Assembly: GCA_009703465.1 (NCBI GenBank)
Contig: WLGC01000011.1
Location: 1-11,605, forward strand
DNA: 11,605 nucleotides
Direction: 5' to 3'
DNA from: Actinomycetota bacterium
Lineage (GTDB): Bacteria; Actinomycetota; Actinomycetes; Actinomycetales; Microbacteriaceae
The notes below the pieces were generated by a model. It saw only the letters and a program-made list of their open reading frames with translations, ran no database searches and was not told where the DNA came from. Each line of letters starts with the position of its first letter. Positions within the stretch are counted from its first letter, which is position 1. This document shows positions 1 to 7,340 of this stretch, one piece after another. The position numbers were made by a program, and so were the translations under genes.

Positions 1-606
1 GAGACGTGCAAAAAGGTCCCGATCTGTTTCAAATGTGACTAGATCTCTGGCGTTGACTCCGATTAACCGAGCACCAAGACCAGCGGCAATCTTCAGTTCA
101 TCTCTTGAATGCGTTTCAAAGAAAGGGGTCATGCCTAATTCAACAGCGAAGGTACTGAGTGTGGAAAGAGCAGACTCTGGAAGCCCTGCGACTATTAGGA
201 GAATAATGTCGGCCCCGTATGCTCGCGCTTCGAGGATTTGGTGCTGGGTCGAAATAAAATCTTTACGCAACAGAGGCAAAGAAACCGCTTGCCTTACGGC
301 TGCTAGATCACCCAAGGATCCTTTGAACTTTCGCTGCTCAGTCAGCACACTTATTGCACTTGCTCCACCGTCTTGATAGATAACTGCAAGGCTTTCGGGG
401 TTAGCTATCTCGGCCAGAGTTCCCTTGCTCGGAGAGGCGCGTTTGATTTCAGCGATGATTTTTATCTGGTCACTAGGCGCAAGTTCGGCAAGCGCATTAA
501 TTGCGGGCTTGGAATCCGATGCTTTTTTCTCTAGGTCTTTCATTGAAAGAGTTTCTAGTCTTTCTTCCGCATCAGCTCTAGAGCCAGCAAAAAGATCAGC
601 TAGCAC
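1..606 (-). CDS. trpC: Indole-3-glycerol phosphate synthase TrpC, 3' end cut by window edge
   Basis: TrpC converts 1-(2-carboxyphenylamino)-1-deoxyribulose-5-phosphate to indole-3-glycerol phosphate in cytosolic tryptophan synthesis. The first 202 residues are visible, about three quarters of the usual ~260, and the frame is open to position 1. It reads as a TIM barrel with the family motifs in order: EIKRASPSKG (residues 53-62, catalytic Glu and Lys), ISVLTE (85-90), LLRKDF (112-117, general-acid Lys115), ILEARAYGAD (124-133), FFETH (162-166, general-base Glu164) and GVNARDL (183-189). The start is GTG, giving an N-terminus VLADLFAG typical of actinobacterial TrpC. It shares one base with the TAG stop of the upstream gene (TAGTG), so translation is probably coupled. 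No TrpF fusion is visible in the part present. Function is certain from the motifs; the C-terminus cannot be judged. Confidence 0.97.
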   Translation of the reverse strand, partial: MLADLFAGSRADAEERLETLSMKDLEKKASDSKPAINALAELAPSDQIKIIAEIKRASPSKGTLAEIANPESLAVIYQDGGASAISVLTEQRKFKGSLGDLAAVRQAVSLPLLRKDFISTQHQILEARAYGADIILLIVAGLPESALSTLSTFAVELGMTPFFETHSRDELKIAAGLGARLIGVNARDLVTFETDRDLFARL

Positions 607-833
607 TAGTGCGAGTTCTTAGACTTCGAGCCGTTTACGCCGTAGCCGGAACGTTTTAGAAACAGCCCAACCGGAAGAGATAGAACCGCCAAAACAGCGC
701 TTGCCCAAACAATCGCAGCTTGATCAAACCAGAACGCCAGCGTACCGATTGCTGTGGCGACCATGATTATTGAGACAGTTACCCACGAGGCTATTGAATC
801 ACCGTGGCCTGGATCTCTTCCATCGTTTGACAT
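606..833 (-). CDS. HGxxPAAW-like small membrane protein in the trp cluster
   Basis: This 75-residue protein has no established function. It has a short polar N-terminus, HGDSIASW at residues 10-17, and two hydrophobic segments (about 18-37 and 40-59) that should form a helical hairpin, then a short basic polar tail. The His-Gly at the start of the first helix and the closing Trp match the actinobacterial HGxxPAAW family, a small two-helix protein commonly encoded beside trp genes, but here the Pro is Ile and the second Ala is Ser. It starts at ATG behind a strong ribosome binding site and ends in TAGTG, overlapping the trpC start by one base. The position between the Trp-associated membrane protein and trpC suggests a link with tryptophan metabolism, but that is inference only. 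The reading frame and topology are clear; the family match is from memory of the motif. Confidence 0.85.
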   Translation of the reverse strand: MSNDGRDPGHGDSIASWVTVSIIMVATAIGTLAFWFDQAAIVWASAVLAVLSLPVGLFLKRSGYGVNGSKSKNSH

Positions 834-837
834 TATG

Positions 838-845
838 CTCCTCTC
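838..845 (-). promoter_or_regulatory. Strong ribosome binding site of the HGxxPAAW-like gene
   Basis: Read on the minus strand this is GAGAGGAG, four bases before the ATG at 833. It is one of the best Shine-Dalgarno matches in the window and decides the start of this small gene. It lies in the 43-base gap after the Trp-associated membrane protein, so this gene can probably be translated independently of the gene before it. Confidence 0.7.
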
Positions 846-876
846 GACTGGCTCTATCCTATCAAGACAAAGAGCA

Positions 877-1470
877 CTAACCCTGATTGTCCCAGAGGGA
901 AATTGAGTCTTTCTGAGTACCCTTAGGTGCAGATGCCCGCTTTGACTTCTTCTGCTTTGATTCCTCTACCCGACATCTTTCAACAGTAATAATCAATGCG
1001 GTCACAATCATCAATCCAAAAAGAGCTCCGGAGATTAGTGCCATGCTGAGAAAAGTCACGTCTATCTGATTTTCTATCGCTGACCCAGTAACTCCAGTCG
1101 CTTTCTCGAGGCTCGCGGTTATGCCTGAAATATCCTGGCTTGAAAAATCAATGGACCAAAGAGTCAACAAAACGGCTGCCGCAGCTAATGTAATTATCGA
1201 TCCAAAGCCACGAAGTTTTCCCTGAGTAATGGATACAAACAATAGACCAGCTAGATAGACCAAGATCAGCGGTAGAACGTACCCGAAGGATTCAAAGCCT
1301 GTGAAGTACCTGTCCTTCTCTTGACCAGCAACATTTTCGAGGGAAACTTGCAGCCAGTTTGCTCCAGCCGCAATCAAAGCGAGAGCGCCAAGTAGAAAAC
1401 CCACGCTTAGCAATCTTCTCGTTTGCCTAAGCCCAAGTCCTATTGATTTTGTTTTTCTTGAGTTAGTCAA
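877..1470 (-). CDS. Trp biosynthesis-associated integral membrane protein
   Basis: This 197-residue protein resembles the actinobacterial Trp-operon-associated membrane protein family (TIGR02234 / Trp_oprn_chp type), which lies beside trpE and trpC and has no established biochemical role. Four hydrophobic segments are visible at about residues 20-37, 62-82, 89-107 and 140-164. The loop after the first segment holds the NWLQVSLE stretch, which fits the conserved Trp-containing part of the family. The C-terminal tail is rich in Lys, Arg and Ser (about 166-190) and ends in SLWDNQG. The start is TTG and overlaps the trpE stop by eight bases (TTGACTAA); the next plausible start would cut into the first membrane helix, so the TTG is preferred. 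A transport or membrane-anchoring role in tryptophan metabolism is conceivable but nothing in the sequence proves it. Confidence 0.88.
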   Translation of the reverse strand: MTNSRKTKSIGLGLRQTRRLLSVGFLLGALALIAAGANWLQVSLENVAGQEKDRYFTGFESFGYVLPLILVYLAGLLFVSITQGKLRGFGSIITLAAAAVLLTLWSIDFSSQDISGITASLEKATGVTGSAIENQIDVTFLSMALISGALFGLMIVTALIITVERCRVEESKQKKSKRASAPKGTQKDSISLWDNQG

Positions 1471-2989
1471 CTCGTCTCACCATCGCATTGGCCGCGGCAA
1501 TTGCACGAAGTGGTGCACTAGCTTTGTCGATAGTCTCCTGATGCTCGCTGGCTGGAATTGAATCCAGCACGATACCAGCTCCAGCTTGAACGTGAGCTTG
1601 ATTGCCTCTAATGAATGCCGTTCTAATCGCAATCGCTAAATCTGCGTTTCCAGCGAAATCGAAGTAGCCAACAACTCCTCCGAAGATCCCACGATTACTT
1701 TGCTCTAGCTCATCAATAATCTCCAGAGCACGTGGCTTTGGCGCACCGGAGAGCGTGCCGGCAGGGAAAGTTGCTTTGAATACATCAACAGGAGAAACGC
1801 CTTGAGAAACTAATCCTTCAACCGTAGAAACCAGATGCATAATGTGACTGAACTTATGTACGGCCATGAACTCAGTCACTGTAACGCTCTCTGGCTCACA
1901 AACCTTAAGTAGATCATTTCGAGCTAAATCAACCAGCATCAGGTGTTCAGATTTTTCCTTTGCGTCTAATTGCAGTGATTTTTCAAGCTCTGCATCTTTT
2001 TCTGCATCAGCCCCACGCGGTCTCGAGCCAGCGATTGGGTGAGTTACTGCACGTCCATCAACAACAGACACTAACGCCTCCGGAGATGAACCGACCACTG
2101 AATACGCGCCTACTGAATCAATAAAATTAAGCAAATACATGTAAGGACTTGGATTAAGTGCTCGAAGCACCCGATAGATGTCGAGCGCGCTTGCTTTTAC
2201 CTCAATGTCAAAACGCTTAGAAATAACTACTTGAAAGACATCGCCAGTCCTTACGTATTTTTTTGCGGACTCAACAGCTTGTAGATAGTCAGTTTCAGAA
2301 ACAGAGTGATCGAAGTCGAATTCTTGTTTTGTATCCAAATCCGAAATCATTGCCTCACTTGGCTTCAGCAGACCCTTCCGCATTCGGTCGATACGCTGGC
2401 AGGCACTTTGATATTCATCATCCAGGTTGACTACGTCATCAATGTAAATGTTTGATATCAGAAGCAATGATCCGGATTCGTGATCTAGCACGACTAGGTC
2501 CTGAAGCATCACCAGAGCCAAGACCGGCGACTCAAAATCTTTTGACGAAGGAGCTTCTAAAGATTCAATCTCTCTAATCAAATCCCAGCCCATCACTCCA
2601 ACAAGACCACTGGTCAACGGCGGGAGTCCTACTAATGGATCGCTGTTCCAGGACGCTTGAATCGCTGCTACTGCATCGAGTGTTCGGCTAGGAAGAATCT
2701 CGCTGCTATTCGCGAGAGGAGATTTACCTTCGGCACTTACCCATTTAACTTCGCTACCGGTCTCCTGGACCAACGCGCCACGATTTGAAACACCTATGAA
2801 GCTATATCTTGCCCATACGCCTTGCTGCGCTGATTCCAGCAGAAAACTGCCGGGTAGATTAGCGGCAAGTTTCTCGAATACCGATAACGGCGTTTCTGAG
2901 CCAGAAAAAAGCGTCTCAACTAATGGAATCACTCTCCGGCTAGAAGAAAGAGCTTTAGCTTCGTTTAGGCTGATTTGAACTTTAGCCAT
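1463..2989 (-). CDS. trpE: Anthranilate synthase component I TrpE
   Basis: TrpE (508 residues, normal family length) makes anthranilate from chorismate, using ammonia released from glutamine by TrpG; it is the first committed step of tryptophan synthesis. The N-terminal domain has FLLES at residues 49-53, the region around the conserved tryptophan feedback site, so the enzyme is probably inhibited by tryptophan. The chorismate-binding domain carries [48 protein letters not shown] and, near the end, [10 protein letters not shown] with Glu482 and Glu485 in the metal-binding segment. The intact N-terminal domain and tryptophan-site motif separate it from PabB and from isochorismate synthases. 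The ATG overlaps the hisI stop by eight bases (ATGGCTAA), and an AGGA lies about eleven bases upstream. No trpG follows or is fused, so the glutaminase subunit must be encoded elsewhere. Confidence 0.97.
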   Translation of the reverse strand: MAKVQISLNEAKALSSSRRVIPLVETLFSGSETPLSVFEKLAANLPGSFLLESAQQGVWARYSFIGVSNRGALVQETGSEVKWVSAEGKSPLANSSEILPSRTLDAVAAIQASWNSDPLVGLPPLTSGLVGVMGWDLIREIESLEAPSSKDFESPVLALVMLQDLVVLDHESGSLLLISNIYIDDVVNLDDEYQSACQRIDRMRKGLLKPSEAMISDLDTKQEFDFDHSVSETDYLQAVESAKKYVRTGDVFQVVISKRFDIEVKASALDIYRVLRALNPSPYMYLLNFIDSVGAYSVVGSSPEALVSVVDGRAVTHPIAGSRPRGADAEKDAELEKSLQLDAKEKSEHLMLVDLARNDLLKVCEPESVTVTEFMAVHKFSHIMHLVSTVEGLVSQGVSPVDVFKATFPAGTLSGAPKPRALEIIDELEQSNRGIFGGVVGYFDFAGNADLAIAIRTAFIRGNQAHVQAGAGIVLDSIPASEHQETIDKASAPLRAIAAANAMVRRVD

Positions 2990-3338
2990 TGCTACTTATT
3001 CCTGCACTGATTGAGCCGGTATCGAAACAGGAATCAGAATTGGTGTGGCAAGCGGGGCCAGACTCGATTACTTTAACCAGCAGGCAGTCGTTGTCGCAGT
3101 CGACTTCTATCGATTGAATCACCTGTATGTTTCCAGAGGTCTCGCCTTTGCGCCAAATTGACGATCTAGACCTTGAGTAGAAAACTGTCTTGCCAGATTC
3201 AATTGAGAGGGCAATTGATTCCGCATTCATCCATGCCATCATCAAGACGCGATTTGTGGTGAAGCTCTGCACTATTGCTGGAATGAGCCCGTGCTCGTCG
3301 AAGTTGAGCTCTGCAACTTTCAGTGATTTAGCTGACAT
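2982..3338 (-). CDS. hisI: Phosphoribosyl-AMP cyclohydrolase HisI
   Basis: HisI hydrolyses the purine ring of phosphoribosyl-AMP to give ProFAR, the third step of histidine synthesis. This is the monofunctional form (118 residues), not fused to HisE, which is encoded separately in the same cluster. Visible motifs are VLMMAWMN (31-38), YSRSR (54-58), WRKGETSG (62-69), the acidic metal site DCDND (80-84) and GPACHT with a further SCF (94-105). Cys81, Cys97 and Cys104 fit the conserved zinc cysteines, and Asp80, Asp82 and Asp84 the second metal site. The start is supported by a ribosome binding site within the last codons of hisF, two bases separate the two genes, and the 3' end overlaps trpE by eight bases, making this the physical join between the his and trp genes. 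Confidence 0.97.
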   Translation of the reverse strand: MSAKSLKVAELNFDEHGLIPAIVQSFTTNRVLMMAWMNAESIALSIESGKTVFYSRSRSSIWRKGETSGNIQVIQSIEVDCDNDCLLVKVIESGPACHTNSDSCFDTGSISAGISSNG

Positions 3339-3340
3339 GC

Positions 3341-4102
3341 TTACCTCGTCTCGTACCCAACTGATTTTAACTCACCTTTGGCCTCGGCGATAGTTATTGA
3401 ATTATCGTGAAAGATAGAAGCTGCCAGAATCGCATCAGCACCACACTCTGCCGCGGTGACAAAATCTGCAGCTGAACCGGCTCCACCCGAAGCGATCATT
3501 GGGATGCTAGAAATTTCTCTTACAGCAGACAGCATTGCTACGTCAAAACCGCTCAGTGTTCCGTCAGCATCAATGCTGTTTACCAGCAACTCCCCTGCGC
3601 CGAGCTGAATCACTTCATGGATCCACTCAAGAGCATCTAAATTCGTTTCCACTCGTCCACCATGGGAAGTCACCACAAAACCTGAGTCAGTCTGCTTGGA
3701 ACGCTTTAGATCCAGGGATACAACCAGCACTTGGTTTCCAAATTTTTCCGCAATCTCTGCTAAAAGCTTCGGGTTAGATATCCCGGCGGAACCGATGCTC
3801 ACTTTGTCCGCGCCCGCGGACAAGAGGTTGGAAACATCTAACGTCGATCTAATTCCGCCGCCAACAGTAAGTGGTATAAACACGTTCTCAGCGCAGCGAG
3901 AGACCAGCTCATACATAGTGTCGCGGTTATCTATCGTTGCGTTAACATCAAGGAACGTGACCTCGTCGGCTCCGTCGCGATAGTACTTAGTTGCCAGTTC
4001 AACAGGGTCTCCAACATTGCGAAGGTTCTGAAAATTTACACCTTTGACAACGAGTCCATCAGCTACATCTAAACAAGGGATAACCCTCACGGATAAAGTC
4101 AC
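3341..4102 (-). CDS. hisF: Imidazole glycerol phosphate synthase cyclase subunit HisF
   Basis: HisF (253 residues, full length) forms imidazole glycerol phosphate and AICAR from PRFAR, using ammonia channelled from its glutaminase partner HisH. It is a TIM barrel with both catalytic aspartates: Asp12 in IPCLDV and Asp131 in SLDLKR. Further markers are the phosphate-binding KGVNF (20-24), [10 protein letters not shown] (78-87), [10 protein letters not shown] (98-107), the DGTLSGFD stretch and [11 protein letters not shown]. This separates it from its paralogue HisA. The start is GTG, sharing its first base with the TAG stop of hisG (TAGTG), which indicates tight translational coupling. The partner gene hisH and the preceding-step gene hisA are not in the window, so the his genes are split over at least two loci. 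Confidence 0.97.
   Translation of the reverse strand: MTLSVRVIPCLDVADGLVVKGVNFQNLRNVGDPVELATKYYRDGADEVTFLDVNATIDNRDTMYELVSRCAENVFIPLTVGGGIRSTLDVSNLLSAGADKVSIGSAGISNPKLLAEIAEKFGNQVLVVSLDLKRSKQTDSGFVVTSHGGRVETNLDALEWIHEVIQLGAGELLVNSIDADGTLSGFDVAMLSAVREISSIPMIASGGAGSAADFVTAAECGADAILAASIFHDNSITIAEAKGELKSVGYETR
3344..3347 (-). promoter_or_regulatory. Ribosome binding site of hisI inside the hisF 3' end
   Basis: On the minus strand GAGG stands five bases before the hisI ATG and lies within the last codons of hisF, so ribosomes finishing hisF can reinitiate on hisI. It fixes the hisI start. Confidence 0.55.
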
Positions 4103-4941
4103 TAAATTCTCGCCGCGTGTATTGATGAGACCAGAATTGCTCTTGCACCAAGTGCATAGAGATCATCCATCCTGGCGTTCATTTCAGTGGCCTTTACTAG
4201 GGCCCTGATTGCAACCCACTCGGAATCTTGAAGTGGAGAAATTGTTGGCGACTCAATCCCCGGTGTGATCTTTGAAGCACGCTCAATTAGTGAAACCGGG
4301 CAGTCGTAATCAAAAATGACATACTCTCTAGCAACCAAGACTCCCTGCATGCGGTGCAGAAGCTGAAGGTGCTCCTGGTCAACTTTTGGCGAGACGATGA
4401 GATGAGCGGAGCTTTCAAGAATAACTGGACCGAATATTTCCAACCCGGCCTGACGAAGGGTGTTACCGCTAGAAACAACATCAGCCACGGCATCAGCTAC
4501 CCCAAGCTGCACGGCCACTTCGACAGCGCCGTCTAGTTGAATGATTGTTGCAGAGATGCCATCTTTCCTCAGGAAATCTTCAACGAGATTCGGATAGGCC
4601 GTGGCTACTCTTTTTCCAGCTAGATCTGCTACCGATTTGAACGTGCCCTTAGGGCCTGCAAATCGAAACGTTGATTCCCCGAAATCAAGGCTAGAAACCG
4701 AAAGCGCGCTGGATCGACTATCAAGCAATAGATCTAAACCGGTAAAGCCAACGTCTAACGAGCCAGAGCCAACATAGGTTGCAATGTCTCTTGGGCGAAG
4801 ATAGAAGAATTCAATGTCGTGCTTTTGGTCAACAATGTGCAAGTCTTTGGTGTCTCGCCTGACTGCGTAGCCAGCTTCCTTGAGCATGAGAATAGCTGAG
4901 TCCGAGAGAACCCCCTTGTTTGGTACTGCAACCCTTAGCAT
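4102..4941 (-). CDS. hisG: ATP phosphoribosyltransferase HisG, long form
   Basis: HisG condenses ATP and PRPP to phosphoribosyl-ATP, the first and feedback-controlled step of histidine synthesis. At 279 residues it is the long form: the N-terminus LRVAVPNKG (2-10), [11 protein letters not shown] (47-57) and VGFTGLDLL (64-72) mark the catalytic domain, and the PRPP-binding loop is [13 protein letters not shown] at 150-162. Residues from about 205 to the end form the C-terminal ACT-like regulatory domain, through which histidine inhibits the enzyme in this family, so no HisZ subunit is expected. An AAGGA-like ribosome binding site precedes the ATG. hisE ends 19 bases upstream, and the last base of hisG overlaps the hisF start. 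Nothing unusual is seen in the reading frame. Confidence 0.97.
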   Translation of the reverse strand: MLRVAVPNKGVLSDSAILMLKEAGYAVRRDTKDLHIVDQKHDIEFFYLRPRDIATYVGSGSLDVGFTGLDLLLDSRSSALSVSSLDFGESTFRFAGPKGTFKSVADLAGKRVATAYPNLVEDFLRKDGISATIIQLDGAVEVAVQLGVADAVADVVSSGNTLRQAGLEIFGPVILESSAHLIVSPKVDQEHLQLLHRMQGVLVAREYVIFDYDCPVSLIERASKITPGIESPTISPLQDSEWVAIRALVKATEMNARMDDLYALGARAILVSSIHAARI

Positions 4942-4960
4942 CTTGTTTCTATCCTTACTT

Positions 4961-5224
4961 CTACAAATTCTTTTCTAGGTCCTCAAGCGTGATGTTCAGT
5001 TTGATCATAAGAACCTGAAGGTGATAAATCAGTTGGGATATCTCCTCAGCTGCTCTTTCTTTACCTTCGTGCTCGGCGGCCATCCAGACCTCCGCAGCCT
5101 CTTCAACGATTTTCTTACCAATACTGTGAGTTCCGGCCTCGAGCCAGGCCACGGTCTGAGAGTTTGGGTCCATTGTTAGAGACTTGGCTTCTAATTCAGC
5201 GAATAATTCCTCGAACTTCTTCAT
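4961..5224 (-). CDS. hisE: Phosphoribosyl-ATP pyrophosphohydrolase HisE
   Basis: HisE (87 residues, normal for the stand-alone actinobacterial protein) removes pyrophosphate from phosphoribosyl-ATP, the second step of histidine synthesis, directly after HisG. It is an all-helical MazG-like fold with the metal-binding pattern [16 protein letters not shown] at 35-50 followed by [16 protein letters not shown] at 58-73, which supply the conserved Lys, Glu and Asp/Glu residues. The N-terminus [11 protein letters not shown] is typical, so the ATG at 5224 is accepted although the best purine-rich site (AAAGGG) is twelve bases upstream, rather far. It is the first gene of the his-trp string, separated from rpe by 42 bases. 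Confidence 0.96.
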   Translation of the reverse strand: MKKFEELFAELEAKSLTMDPNSQTVAWLEAGTHSIGKKIVEEAAEVWMAAEHEGKERAAEEISQLIYHLQVLMIKLNITLEDLEKNL

Positions 5225-5266
5225 AGGTCAAGGTTACCCTTTGATGGTTTTGAAAACGAAGACTAT
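5225..5266 (-). other. rpe-hisE junction, possible operon start, no proven promoter
   Basis: This 42-base gap is one of the two largest in the window and the only place where the his-trp string could have its own promoter without lying inside a gene. It contains a short imperfect inverted repeat (AAGG at 5230-5233 pairing with CCTT at 5238-5241 on the plus strand, four-base loop). I see no good -35/-10 pair, no stem followed by a U-run, no room for a leader peptide and no T-box. A promoter could also lie inside rpe. Confidence 0.25.
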
Positions 5267-5947
5267 CTAGGACTTTGCTTGATGTTCAGCTAGACCGGTA
5301 GCAGCGGACCTTCTTAGATCCGCAATCGTCGACGCTCGATCGTGACTTGAGAAGACGGCGCTACCAGCCACAAAGGTGTCGGCACCGAAGCTTGCCACGC
5401 GCTGAATATTCGAGGCGTTGATACCGCCATCAACCTGCAACCAGGTTGGAAGTTCTGCCGCTGCTATTGCTTCTCTTGCCCTTTTAACTTTCTTCAGGGT
5501 GGTCTCAATCAGGGATTGACCACCAAAACCTGGTTCAACCGTCATGATTAGAAGTTGATCAATTTCATCTAGGTGCTCAAGGTAAGGCTCCAAGGCGGTT
5601 CCGGGCTTAATTGCCACGCCTGCACGACTCCCGGAGTCTCTAATTCTCCTTGCCAAGGTGAGGTAATCAGCTGATGCCTCTGCATGGAAAGTGACGGAAT
5701 GAACTCCCATTTGAACGTAGTCCATAGCCCAGTTGTCCACATTTGAAATCATCAAATGGACATCTAGCCCGACAGGACTTACTTCCTGAAGCCTCTGAAC
5801 CATCTGGGTACCAAAAGTGAGGTTTGGGACGAAATGGTTATCCATAACATCAACATGAATGAAGTCACTATTTGCGATGGTTCCGAGTTCGCTTTCGAGA
5901 TTGACAAAATCCGCAGCAAGAATACTTGGGTTGATTCGCACTTCCAT
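5267..5947 (-). CDS. rpe: Ribulose-phosphate 3-epimerase
   Basis: Rpe interconverts ribulose-5-phosphate and xylulose-5-phosphate in the cytosolic pentose phosphate pathway. The 226-residue TIM barrel has NPSILAADF at 6-14, HVDVMDNHFVPNLTFG at 31-46, LDVHLMI at 61-67, TVEPGFGGQ at 136-144 and VDGGIN at 172-177. The metal-binding residues His31, Asp33, His64 and Asp173 are all present, with Asp33 and Asp173 as the catalytic acid-base pair of the family. It starts at ATG four bases after the rsmB stop and has a weak AGTGG-type ribosome binding site, so it is probably coupled to rsmB. The rsmB-rpe order is common in actinobacteria. The family also includes allulose epimerases, but the motifs and context favour Rpe. 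Confidence 0.96.
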   Translation of the reverse strand: MEVRINPSILAADFVNLESELGTIANSDFIHVDVMDNHFVPNLTFGTQMVQRLQEVSPVGLDVHLMISNVDNWAMDYVQMGVHSVTFHAEASADYLTLARRIRDSGSRAGVAIKPGTALEPYLEHLDEIDQLLIMTVEPGFGGQSLIETTLKKVKRAREAIAAAELPTWLQVDGGINASNIQRVASFGADTFVAGSAVFSSHDRASTIADLRRSAATGLAEHQAKS

Positions 5948-5951
5948 GCCA

Positions 5952-7340
5952 CTAGCCTACTGATTTGCGCAACAGAGCTAGAAACATTGCGTCAGTCTGG
6001 TGCAGGTGTGGCCAAAGTTGACTAGTTGAACGCGTCGAGTTTAGAGCTAGGTTTGGATTTATTGCCTTCAAAACATTATTTGAATCAATGAGCTCGACGC
6101 CAGGAAGCCGCTTTAATGCCCAATCGACAATCGCGTTGGTCTCAGCTACATGCGGCGAACAGGTAACGTATGCAATAACGCCGCCTGGCTTTAGATAGGT
6201 CCATGCACTTTCAAGTAGCTGTTCCTGCAACCTAGTAAGTTCGGAAACGTCGGAGACTTTTTTCCTCCAACGCGCTTCTGGTCTGCGCCTTAGGGCACCC
6301 AAGCCCGTGCAGGGAGCGTCTAATAGGATGCGGTCATAAGCAGCCTGGTGATGTGATGGAAGATCGCGTCCATCCTGAACCTCAACGGCAATAGCAGTAT
6401 TCACCGGTGCTAGGGCTTGACGAGCCAATTTTGCCCGATGCTCAGAGACCTCGTTGCAAACTAACTGCGCTGAGTGCATCTTTGCCTCTGCAGCAAGTAA
6501 CACCGCTTTCCCTCCTGGACCCGCGCATAAGTCCAGCCACATTTCATTTTCTTGAATCTCGGTTGCGGCAATAAGCGCAAGAGTGACCAATTGTGAACCT
6601 TGGTCCTGGACTCTTACCCGTCCCTCGCGAAATGCTTTCAGATTATTCGGGTCGCCAGAATCCAAAAGAGCACCTATCGGACTTGATGGCCCAATTGGGA
6701 GGTCCTCAAAGTCTTGTTCAAATGCGAGTCCAGGAAGAGCCACAAGACTTACTAAGGGAGCTATGTTGTCGGCCAAAAGTAGATCTCTTAAATCATCACC
6801 CCGACCGTCAAGCGTCAGTGCTTGACTAAGGGCTTTTACTATCCAAACAGGATGTGAGAACTCAATTGCAAGTCGCACTTGAACATCGTCGATTCGTTGC
6901 AGTATTTCATCTAGCCAGTGCTGCCTTGATTTTTCACTAATCCTTCTTAAAACACCGTTGACAAAACCTGCAGAACCTCGGCTTACTTTCTGTTTGGCCA
7001 ATTCCACAGTCTCATCCAGAGCGGCGTGAGCCGGGATGCGCATCCCCAAAAGTTGATGGGCTCCAAGTCTAAGAACCAAAAGTGTGCTGGTGTCGATGTC
7101 GCTCGTATTGCGCTTAGCGCAAATCTCGATGATGCAGTCATAGAAAAACTGCCATCTAAGGGTGCCAAATGCTAGCTCCTGGGCTAAAGCTATATCTCTT
7201 TGATCAAGGCGGGAGGAACTAAGTAGCTTGGGTAGCAAAAGATTTGCGTAAGCGCCATCAAATTCAACGGCATTATGCAAATCTAGAGCAATAGTTCTAG
7301 CCGATTGCCGCATCGGTGAGCTACTCAAATCCCAGACCAT
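5952..7340 (-). CDS. rsmB: 16S rRNA (cytosine-967-C5)-methyltransferase RsmB
   Basis: RsmB transfers a methyl group from SAM to C967 (E. coli numbering) of 16S rRNA. The N-terminal third is a helical NusB-like RNA-binding domain, and the rest is a Rossmann methyltransferase. Numbered from the start used here, the SAM-binding LDLCAGPGGK is at about 269-278, the DAPCTG motif with Cys344 and the VTCSP motif with Cys394 supply the two family cysteines, and GALRRRPEARW follows the first. The start is uncertain. An ATG at 7340 has AAGG six bases upstream and gives 462 residues; an ATG at 7313, seven bases after the fmt stop, gives 453 and begins just before the conserved ARTIALD; a GTG at 7358 gives 468 but has no ribosome binding site. 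The first overlaps the fmt end by 20 bases. Function is secure. Confidence 0.94.
   Translation of the reverse strand: MVWDLSSSPMRQSARTIALDLHNAVEFDGAYANLLLPKLLSSSRLDQRDIALAQELAFGTLRWQFFYDCIIEICAKRNTSDIDTSTLLVLRLGAHQLLGMRIPAHAALDETVELAKQKVSRGSAGFVNGVLRRISEKSRQHWLDEILQRIDDVQVRLAIEFSHPVWIVKALSQALTLDGRGDDLRDLLLADNIAPLVSLVALPGLAFEQDFEDLPIGPSSPIGALLDSGDPNNLKAFREGRVRVQDQGSQLVTLALIAATEIQENEMWLDLCAGPGGKAVLLAAEAKMHSAQLVCNEVSEHRAKLARQALAPVNTAIAVEVQDGRDLPSHHQAAYDRILLDAPCTGLGALRRRPEARWRKKVSDVSELTRLQEQLLESAWTYLKPGGVIAYVTCSPHVAETNAIVDWALKRLPGVELIDSNNVLKAINPNLALNSTRSTSQLWPHLHQTDAMFLALLRKSVG

Noticed and set aside
35..622. Plus-strand open frames at 35-376 and 425-622
   Set aside because: They are antisense to trpC, which shows clear family motifs on the minus strand; their translations are Ser/Ala-rich with no recognisable domain.
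834..876. TAGGAT resembling a -10 promoter box before the HGxxPAAW-like gene
   Set aside because: No acceptable -35 hexamer lies 16-18 bases upstream, so the match is probably chance.
4287..4493. Minus-strand 68-codon frame inside hisG
   Set aside because: It is out of frame within the conserved HisG coding sequence and has no recognisable protein features.
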